From: Puniceicoccaceae bacterium
GTDB taxonomy: Bacteria > Verrucomicrobiota > Verrucomicrobiia > Opitutales > Coraliomargaritaceae
Length of the DNA stretch: 11,155 nucleotides
Assembly: GCA_011522825.1 (NCBI GenBank)
Contig: WTIG01000137.1
Location: 1 to 11,155, forward strand
Direction of reading: 5' to 3'
The notes below the pieces were generated by a model. It was not told the DNA's origin. It saw only the letters and a list, made by a program, of their open reading frames with translations, and ran no database searches. Made by a program: the position numbers and the translations under genes. Shown one piece after another: positions 1 through 4,551 of this stretch (position 1 is the stretch's first letter; every line of letters begins with the position of its first letter).

Positions 1-523
1 TTGTGGCACTTCCCGCATCTCCAAATAAGGATGCAGTTGCTCTATCCTGAGGATGTACCAGACGACTGAGTGTATCTCCTGCTAAGACCAAAACTCTCTG
101 CGATGACCCATTAGCAATAATTGAATAAGCCAACCAAAGTGCATAAACAAAACCCGAACAGCCTAATCCAACGTCTAACGCTGCACAATCCGTGCTACAG
201 CCAAGACGACCGTGCAATAGAGTCGCATTACTTGGTTGGGAATGGTCCGGAGTTTGAGTGACATATATAATACCGTCCAAGTCCTTTGAATTTATCTTTA
301 ATTGCTTCAAGAGTACTTGCGCAGCCTGCTCACATAAATCTAAATTTGTCAGCTCTTTTAAGGCAATACGCCTCTCATTTAAGCCCAGTGTCTTCTTTAA
401 TCGTTCAATTTGACGAATATTTCCTCCAAATAAATCCACATCTTCTTCAATTGAACGGACTTTAGGGGGTACTACGGTGACTGAACCAGTCAAACTGACA
501 TCCACGAATTGATTTGCAGGCAT
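1..523 (-). CDS. 3-oxoacyl-ACP synthase III (KAS III, FabH-like), partial: C-terminus outside window
   Basis: The minus-strand frame is open from ATG (523-521) to the window edge, giving 174 N-terminal residues of a family usually about 330-350 long. An in-frame TAG six codons upstream (541-539) makes this ATG the earliest start. Family features seen are a TQTPDH-QPS stretch near residues 89-98 and DVGLGCSGF (117-125), whose Cys122 matches the thiolase-fold nucleophile of FabH. LFGDAGSAT at the cut end is also typical. KAS III enzymes condense an acyl-CoA with malonyl-ACP. The catalytic His and Asn lie beyond the edge and cannot be checked. The N-terminus and the TQTPDH segment resemble KAS III paralogues of LPS/O-antigen or secondary-metabolite clusters as much as housekeeping FabH, so no symbol is given. 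It diverges from accBC, which supply malonyl-CoA. An AGAGG sits only 1 nt from the ATG, poor spacing for a ribosome binding site. Confidence 0.87.
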   Translation of the reverse strand, partial: MPANQFVDVSLTGSVTVVPPKVRSIEEDVDLFGGNIRQIERLKKTLGLNERRIALKELTNLDLCEQAAQVLLKQLKINSKDLDGIIYVTQTPDHSQPSNATLLHGRLGCSTDCAALDVGLGCSGFVYALWLAYSIIANGSSQRVLVLAGDTLSRLVHPQDRATASLFGDAGSAT

Positions 524-532
524 GCCTCTAAG

Positions 533-561
533 TTGACACTAATCAAATTAAAGTAAATATT
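533..561 (+). promoter_or_regulatory. candidate sigma70-type promoter for the accBC operon
   Basis: TTGACA (533-538), a perfect -35 consensus, is followed after 17 nt by AATATT (556-561), a 4/6 match to the -10 box. Transcription would start near 568, leaving a leader of about 105 nt before accB. A weaker alternative is TTGCAC (616-621) with GATACT (641-646) and a 19-nt spacer. The gap is very AT-rich, so chance matches are likely. The -35 box lies only 10 bp from the start codon of the divergent KAS III gene. Confidence 0.35.
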
Positions 562-574
562 GTTTTAATTAAAA
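546..574. repeat. AT-rich inverted repeat and palindrome in the divergent KAS III/accB intergenic region
   Basis: AATTAAA (546-552) pairs with TTTAATT (564-570) across an 11-bp spacer centred on the candidate -10 box. The right arm is part of a perfect 12-bp palindrome TTTTAATTAAAA (563-574). This could be an operator shared by the divergent genes. In sequence this AT-rich, such symmetry also arises by chance. The rest of the 524-673 gap shows no gene. Confidence 0.25.
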
Positions 575-662
575 AAACATACATTAAATAAATTTACTAA
601 AAACAAACAAAGTCATTGCACCCAATCAAAAAACTTTAAAGATACTACATTTTTAATCAACG

Positions 663-668
663 AAAGGA
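663..668 (+). promoter_or_regulatory. ribosome binding site of accB, supporting a TTG start
   Basis: AAAGGA lies 5 nt upstream of TTG at 674. The TTG gives an N-terminus (M-D-L-K-x-I-K) that aligns with the usual BCCP start. No in-frame ATG offers a comparable start before codon 13. The Shine-Dalgarno sequence therefore decides the start. Confidence 0.75.
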
Positions 669-673
669 CTATT

Positions 674-1144
674 TTGGATCTTAAAACAATTAAACAAGTA
701 ATCGATTTAATGAAACGCTCCGAGCTCACTGAGTTCGAATTTGAAGAGGATGGCTTTAAGCTACGCCTTAGCAGAGCATCGAATTCTCCAGCCGCACCGA
801 TCATTCAAAGCGTTGCACCGGTCAATCCAGTAGCAGCAGCGCCTGCTCCTGCAGCTAGTGCACCTGCCCCTTCAGCTGGAAAAGAAAAAGCTGAAGATCC
901 TAATGTTGAAACCATTAAGTCTCCAATGGTCGGCACTTTTTATCGCGCTCCTTCTCCTGATAGTGCAAATTTCACAGATGTGGGCAAAAAAGTCGATGTC
1001 GATTCTATCGTTTGCATTGTTGAAGCAATGAAGGTGATGAATGAAATTCAAGCTGAAGTTAAAGGCACTATTACAGAAATCTTAGTAGAAGATGGAGATG
1101 CCATAGAATTTGGTCAGCCCCTATTTAAATACAAAAAAGCGTAA
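674..1144 (+). CDS. accB: acetyl-CoA carboxylase biotin carboxyl carrier protein (BCCP)
   Basis: This is the carrier subunit of acetyl-CoA carboxylase. Its biotin is carboxylated by AccC and then donates CO2 to acetyl-CoA on AccAD, making malonyl-CoA in the cytoplasm. The 156 residues equal the usual length. An N-terminal helical segment (1-34) is followed by an Ala/Pro-rich flexible linker (about 36-76) and the C-terminal biotinyl domain (about 78-156). Biotin would be attached to Lys120 in EAMKVMNE. The protruding thumb of bacterial BCCPs is visible at [14 protein letters not shown] (83-96). The start is TTG, backed by a good Shine-Dalgarno sequence. A rare start codon may lower expression, but that is inference. 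It is the first gene of the operon, 9 nt before accC, and diverges from a KAS III gene. Confidence 0.97.
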   Translation: MDLKTIKQVIDLMKRSELTEFEFEEDGFKLRLSRASNSPAAPIIQSVAPVNPVAAAPAPAASAPAPSAGKEKAEDPNVETIKSPMVGTFYRAPSPDSANFTDVGKKVDVDSIVCIVEAMKVMNEIQAEVKGTITEILVEDGDAIEFGQPLFKYKKA

Positions 1145-1153
1145 TCGCATTCG

Positions 1154-2518
1154 ATGATAAAAAAAGTTCTTATCGCAAATCGAGGAGAGATTGCTCTCCG
1201 AATTGTTCGAGCCTGTAATGAATTAGGGATCAAAACCCTCGCCGTTTATTCAGAAGCCGACGAACAATCCTTGCACGTTCAGTTAGCCGATGAAGCTATT
1301 TGCATTGGACCAGCCGTCAGTGGACAAAGTTATTTAAAAGCAGATCGAATCATTGCAGCTGCTGAGATAGCCAATGTTGATGCAATTCACCCAGGCTACG
1401 GATTCTTGGCTGAAAATGCTGATTTTGCTGAACAGTGCTCTGACTGTAAGATTAAATTTATTGGACCTTCAGCTGATGCCATTGTTAACTTTGGAGATAA
1501 AGCCAAAGCACGAGAAATGGCAACTAAAGCTAAAGTGCCCGTCATTCCTGGCAGTGAGGGCGTTGTCGATAATGAAGAAAAAGCTCTTAGTGTAGCCAAA
1601 AAAATTGGTTTTCCGGTTATTATTAAAGCCGTGGCTGGTGGCGGAGGTAAAGGAATGCGTGTCGCCCACAATGCCGTCGCTTTCGCTAAAGAATACAATA
1701 GTGCTCGTAACGAAGCAGAAAAAGCTTTCGGAAATGGTGATGTCTATATTGAAAAATTCCTTGAAGCACCGAGACACATTGAAATTCAAGTCTTAGGTGA
1801 TCAATATGGTAATGTTATACATTTAGGAGAACGTGATTGCTCGGTTCAACGCCGTCACCAAAAGCTCATCGAAGAAGCACCCTCACCTTTTATTTCTGAT
1901 GACACTCGTAAAAAAATGGGGCGTGATGCGGTAAAGTTAGCCAAGTCTGTTAACTACGAAGGAGCTGGTACCGTTGAATTCTTAGTTGATGATGAGCAAA
2001 ACTATTACTTTATTGAAATGAATACTCGTATTCAGGTGGAACATGGAGTCACTGAAGAAGTTACAGGTATTGATTTAGTTAAAGAACAGCTACTCATTGC
2101 GAGTGGCGAAAAATTAAGCTACGAACAAAAAGATATTAAATTTATCCGTCATGCAATTGAGTGCCGAGTTTGTGCCGAAGATCCTGCGAGAAACTTTGCA
2201 CCCTGCCCTGGGGAAATCAGTGTCTATTACTCGCCTGGTGGACATGGTGTTAGAATTGACTCTCATGTTTACGGTGGCTACACAATTCCTCCTCATTACG
2301 ATAGTATGATTTCAAAAGTGATCACCTACGGACGCAATCGTGAGCTTGCCCTAGATCGCATGGATCGTGCCCTAAAAGAATATATTATTCGAGGGATTGC
2401 TTCCAATATATCATTTTCACGTGCCATCATTAAAGACCCGACATTCCGCGAGGGGAAAGCGACTACTAAATATATTGAAGAATTTTTAAAACGAGCACCT
2501 AAGAATCTTTACACCTAG
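1154..2518 (+). CDS. accC: acetyl-CoA carboxylase, biotin carboxylase subunit
   Basis: This is the ATP-grasp enzyme that carboxylates BCCP-biotin with bicarbonate and ATP. At 454 residues it is close to E. coli AccC (449). The N-terminal domain opens with [15 protein letters not shown] (3-17). ATP-grasp residues that can be placed are Lys116, Lys158, the glycine-rich loop GGGGKGM (162-168), His208, and metal ligands Glu275 and Glu288 with Asn290. The catalytic RIQVEH follows at 292-297, with Arg338 in ECRVC. A biotin carboxylase C-terminal domain covers about 330-445. It is a stand-alone subunit with no fused carrier domain. In the usual VEHPVTE motif the Pro is replaced by Gly298, an uncommon but probably tolerated change. 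The ATG lacks a visible Shine-Dalgarno sequence, so translation may depend on coupling with accB, 9 nt upstream. Confidence 0.97.
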   Translation: MIKKVLIANRGEIALRIVRACNELGIKTLAVYSEADEQSLHVQLADEAICIGPAVSGQSYLKADRIIAAAEIANVDAIHPGYGFLAENADFAEQCSDCKIKFIGPSADAIVNFGDKAKAREMATKAKVPVIPGSEGVVDNEEKALSVAKKIGFPVIIKAVAGGGGKGMRVAHNAVAFAKEYNSARNEAEKAFGNGDVYIEKFLEAPRHIEIQVLGDQYGNVIHLGERDCSVQRRHQKLIEEAPSPFISDDTRKKMGRDAVKLAKSVNYEGAGTVEFLVDDEQNYYFIEMNTRIQVEHGVTEEVTGIDLVKEQLLIASGEKLSYEQKDIKFIRHAIECRVCAEDPARNFAPCPGEISVYYSPGGHGVRIDSHVYGGYTIPPHYDSMISKVITYGRNRELALDRMDRALKEYIIRGIASNISFSRAIIKDPTFREGKATTKYIEEFLKRAPKNLYT

Positions 2519-2543
2519 GATTTAATGCTTTAAATTCCACAAC

Positions 2544-2975
2544 ATGAACAACGAAAATTCAGAAACAAATGTCCCTCTCGTTTCCGAAGAAACAAATACT
2601 TTAGGCGATATCCAAATTAATTTCAATGTGGTCGCCAATATTGTTCGAATTGCTGCCCTTGAAGTGCCAGGTGTTGCTACTGTAGGCGGTGGTTTAGTTG
2701 ACGGTATTGCAGATATGTTTCCTCAGAAAAAATTTGATCGCGGTGTACGCGTAAAAGCCGATGAAGTTGGCGACTATATCATAGATATTAAAGTCATACT
2801 TAAATTTGGAGTGGAACTCGCTCAAGTGGCAGAGCAAGCCCAGCACAGAATAATTGAGCAAGTGGAAAAAATGACCAGTCGTTCCGTTTCTCGAGTCAAC
2901 GTAATTGTTGATGGCGTAAAAACTACGGAACAAGCTCCAAGCGATGATTGGGATGATCAAACTCATACGGATTAA
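2544..2975 (+). CDS. Asp23/Gls24 family envelope stress response protein
   Basis: The 143-residue soluble protein carries an Asp23/Gls24 (DUF322) domain over about residues 20-126. It opens with [18 protein letters not shown] (21-38) and [10 protein letters not shown] (40-49). A beta strand [10 protein letters not shown] (81-90) and a helix of about 95-110 follow, and the domain closes with [11 protein letters not shown] (116-126). The tail is acidic (PSDDWDD). In Staphylococcus, Asp23 is an abundant protein held at the membrane by AmaP and linked to cell-wall stress. In Gram-negatives the role is unknown. The gene starts 25 nt after accC with no visible Shine-Dalgarno sequence, and is followed by an AmaP-like gene, which matches the known Asp23-AmaP pairing. 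The domain call is firm; the cellular role is inference. Confidence 0.87.
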   Translation: MNNENSETNVPLVSEETNTLGDIQINFNVVANIVRIAALEVPGVATVGGGLVDGIADMFPQKKFDRGVRVKADEVGDYIIDIKVILKFGVELAQVAEQAQHRIIEQVEKMTSRSVSRVNVIVDGVKTTEQAPSDDWDDQTHTD

Positions 2976-3037
2976 TCCTATTGTATTTCCCAAGTTGAAG
3001 CTCGCTCTACGACTTTTATTTAAGTCCATTTAATGCC

Positions 3038-3511
3038 ATGGCTCTTATTGATACACTCTTAAATCTGTTATCTGAATTAGGAATCACAAATCCATTTCTT
3101 GCTTACTTAATTTTAGCTGTCTGTGCATTTATTGTACTGCTAATTATCTTAAATTGGTTCACGTCTTTATTCAAAAGCCCAAGACTCATCGCCTATAAAA
3201 CAGAAAAAGGGATGGTGCAGGTTAACTGCGGGGCTATATCCGATTTAGTACAGTCTATTTGCAAAAAAGATAGCCACATTTCTCAATTAAAAACCAAGAT
3301 CATTTCCAAGCGCAAAAACCTTAATATTCAGATTCGTTTACGTATTGAGAGCGGAAGCCACCTGAAAAGCATTGAAGAGACTCTCCAAAGTGAAATCCGA
3401 GAAGCCTTACGTGAAAGCCTTGGCATAGAAAATATTGGATTTATCGACATTATTGCCACTGGCATAAAAGATTCTAGAAAAGTTCAGCCCAGTCCCGAAA
3501 GCATAGATTGA
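3038..3511 (+). CDS. AmaP-like alkaline shock response membrane anchor protein
   Basis: The 157-residue protein has one strong transmembrane segment (about 19-44, LAYLILAVCAFIVLLIIL core) after a short amphipathic N-terminus. A cytoplasmic domain follows that itself looks like a divergent Asp23 fold. It opens with KGMVQVNCGAISDLVQSI (57-74), has a strand NLNIQIRLRIESG (94-106) and an amphipathic helix of about 109-128, and ends with IGFIDIIATGI (133-143). AmaP proteins of Firmicutes share this layout but usually have two membrane spans, so the match is to a variant. It probably anchors the Asp23 protein encoded 62 nt upstream. That partnership is inferred from gene order and family. The frame is open back to a stop at 2996-2998 with no other ATG. 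No Shine-Dalgarno sequence is visible. Confidence 0.72.
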   Translation: MALIDTLLNLLSELGITNPFLAYLILAVCAFIVLLIILNWFTSLFKSPRLIAYKTEKGMVQVNCGAISDLVQSICKKDSHISQLKTKIISKRKNLNIQIRLRIESGSHLKSIEETLQSEIREALRESLGIENIGFIDIIATGIKDSRKVQPSPESID

Positions 3512-3526
3512 GCCTAACCTAAATAA

Positions 3527-3979
3527 ATGGTGCAAACAATGAAACGACGAATTGGACTAATAGTAATTCTGAGTTTTTTACTAAGCGCCTGTTCAGATAC
3601 ATTTATTTATCAAAAAAGCCTCAATGAATTTTCGGAGTCTTTTCTAAAAGCTAATTTAGAACAAGACATGGACGCTATGCTTGGCCTGTATGCCACCAAT
3701 GGTCTCAAAAAGACCGATTTAGCCATTCTTAAAACAGCATTGAGCTTTGAAATTGGCCTTCCCGTACAAACTATAAGCTTTGAAGAACTGACGGGCGCTC
3801 CAGAGGAATCAATTGCCTACGAACATGAAGGTATTGAATACGGAGCCAGCTTAACTCCAAGGCTTCGCATGCATGTTATATACGCAGTTGAGGGACAGCT
3901 TACGTCCAAATTTAGCATTGGGAGAACCTCAAAAAAGGAATGGAAGATCATCACCGCCGTTCCGAAAGATAAAAATTAA
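3527..3979 (+). CDS. small lipoprotein, possibly NTF2-like fold, function unknown
   Basis: The 150-residue protein has a positively charged start (KRR), a hydrophobic core and the lipobox LLSAC, with lipidated Cys22 followed by Ser. By the Lol +2 rule this favours the outer membrane. An alternative ATG at 3539 (Met5) gives a more classical short signal peptide, and neither start has a Shine-Dalgarno sequence. The mature part has a helical segment with FxESFLKANLEQDMDAMLGLY (about 35-55) and a C-terminal strand-rich half (RLRMHVIYAVEG, then EWKIITAVP). This pattern recalls NTF2/SnoaL-like domains, but only by eye. Its gene begins 15 nt after the AmaP-like gene, so the two are likely co-transcribed. 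I do not recognise a named family. Confidence 0.78.
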   Translation: MVQTMKRRIGLIVILSFLLSACSDTFIYQKSLNEFSESFLKANLEQDMDAMLGLYATNGLKKTDLAILKTALSFEIGLPVQTISFEELTGAPEESIAYEHEGIEYGASLTPRLRMHVIYAVEGQLTSKFSIGRTSKKEWKIITAVPKDKN

Positions 3980-3999
3980 AAGCAGAAGGATTCACCCAG

Positions 4000-4027
4000 T
4001 TGACAAAATAAAAATATTTAGCACAAT
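4000..4027 (+). promoter_or_regulatory. candidate promoter for the glutaredoxin gene, giving a near-leaderless mRNA
   Basis: TTGACA (4000-4005), a perfect -35 consensus, is followed after 16 nt by CACAAT (4022-4027), a 4/6 match to -10. The start point would fall only a few bases before the ATG at 4037, so the mRNA would have almost no leader. There is no terminator between the lipoprotein gene and this one, so read-through from the acc cluster is also possible. Confidence 0.3.
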
Positions 4028-4036
4028 CGTGAGATT

Positions 4037-4372
4037 ATGAAAATTATTGCCTATTTAAAACCAACTTGCGGATGGAGCATGGGCGTTCGTGCCATAATGA
4101 AAAAATACAATTTAAGCTATGAAGACAGGGATATTATTAATCAACCAGAGCAATATGCAGAAATGGTAGAAAAATCAGGACAAGCTCTTTCACCTTGCGT
4201 TGAGGTTGATGGAGTGATGCTTGCAGATGTCAGCGGGGAGGAAGTCGAGAATTATCTTTTAAGCAATGAGCTCGTTAAATCGAACAACGAAATCCCAGAT
4301 GCGCCGATTGATGCCCCGTGCACAGACGAAGAACATGAAGCGATGCGAACCAAAACCATCCGATTTTTTTAA
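4037..4372 (+). CDS. glutaredoxin family protein with a CGWS active site
   Basis: The 111-residue protein has a thioredoxin/glutaredoxin fold. Strand KIIAYLKP (2-9) leads into the active site CGWS (Cys11, Ser14), and the following helix ends near residue 23. Strand LSYEDRDI comes next, and then LSPCVEVDG (51-59), where Pro53 should be the cis-proline. The fold ends with SGEEVENYL (66-74). Classical dithiol glutaredoxins have CPYC and monothiol ones CGFS, so this is a CXXS type with Trp replacing Phe. The residue after the cis-Pro is Cys54, and a tail of about 35 residues holds a third Cys (Cys95). Possible roles are glutathione-dependent disulphide exchange or Fe-S handling; the sequence does not decide. 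The ATG has at best a weak GAG upstream. The gene is flanked by its own candidate promoter and a strong terminator. Confidence 0.85.
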   Translation: MKIIAYLKPTCGWSMGVRAIMKKYNLSYEDRDIINQPEQYAEMVEKSGQALSPCVEVDGVMLADVSGEEVENYLLSNELVKSNNEIPDAPIDAPCTDEEHEAMRTKTIRFF

Positions 4373-4395
4373 CCTAGACTCACATAGATCCTTTT

Positions 4396-4421
4396 AAACC
4401 GAGTCTTTACTCGGTTTTTTT
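4396..4421 (+). terminator. intrinsic terminator after the glutaredoxin gene
   Basis: An 8-bp perfect stem pairs AAACCGAG (4396-4403) with CTCGGTTT (4410-4417) around a 6-nt loop TCTTTA, and runs into a seven-T tract (4415-4421). It lies 24 nt after the glutaredoxin stop and isolates gltBD from upstream transcription. Confidence 0.9.
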
Positions 4422-4428
4422 AACTTAT

Positions 4429-4458
4429 CATTCATTTTCTCATAGACATTCATTTTCT
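4429..4458. repeat. perfect 12-bp direct repeat upstream of the gltB promoter
   Basis: CATTCATTTTCT occurs at 4429-4440 and again at 4447-4458, an 18-bp period with a 6-bp spacer. It lies 22-52 bp upstream of the candidate gltB -35 box, a usual place for an activator site. No known regulator motif is recognised. The rest of the 4373-4551 gap holds the terminator, the promoter candidate and no gene. Confidence 0.5.
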
Positions 4459-4480
4459 TTAAATTAAATTCCAAACTCTT

Positions 4481-4510
4481 TTGATTCTACAATAATTTTG
4501 ATTATATAAA
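4481..4510 (+). promoter_or_regulatory. candidate sigma70-type promoter of gltBD
   Basis: TTGATT (4481-4486) is a 4/6 match to -35 and TATAAA (4505-4510) a 5/6 match to -10, with an 18-nt spacer. The start point would be near 4517, leaving a leader of about 35 nt with no Shine-Dalgarno sequence before the gltB ATG. TTTTGATT is repeated at 4479-4486 and 4496-4503, period 17, which may be chance in AT-rich DNA. Confidence 0.42.
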
Positions 4511-4551
4511 GATTCTAAAACAAACTCACACGCACATTTATATTAAAATCG

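Noticed and set aside
524..673. Riboswitch or attenuator in the accB leader
   Set aside because: The region is almost pure A/T with no GC-rich stems or leader peptide, so there is no support for a structured RNA.
1396..1789. Minus-strand open frames of 100 and 106 codons inside accC
   Set aside because: Both are antisense to a strongly conserved enzyme and overlap each other; neither shows a domain. They are shadows of the accC coding sequence.
2694..3029. 111-codon open frame on the minus strand across the Asp23 gene
   Set aside because: It lies antisense to a well-supported Asp23-family gene, has no recognisable domain and no promoter or ribosome binding site, and its open length follows from the codon use of the real gene.
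2976..3037. Possible extra small gene or longer start in the gap before the AmaP-like gene
   Set aside because: The frame upstream is closed by TGA at 2996-2998 and holds no alternative ATG; no ribosome binding site or hairpin was seen.
4479..4503. TTTTGATT pair as an FNR/CRP-type operator
   Set aside because: The two copies are direct, not inverted, and no TTGAT-N4-ATCAA dyad is present; it is best read as promoter-region AT-richness.
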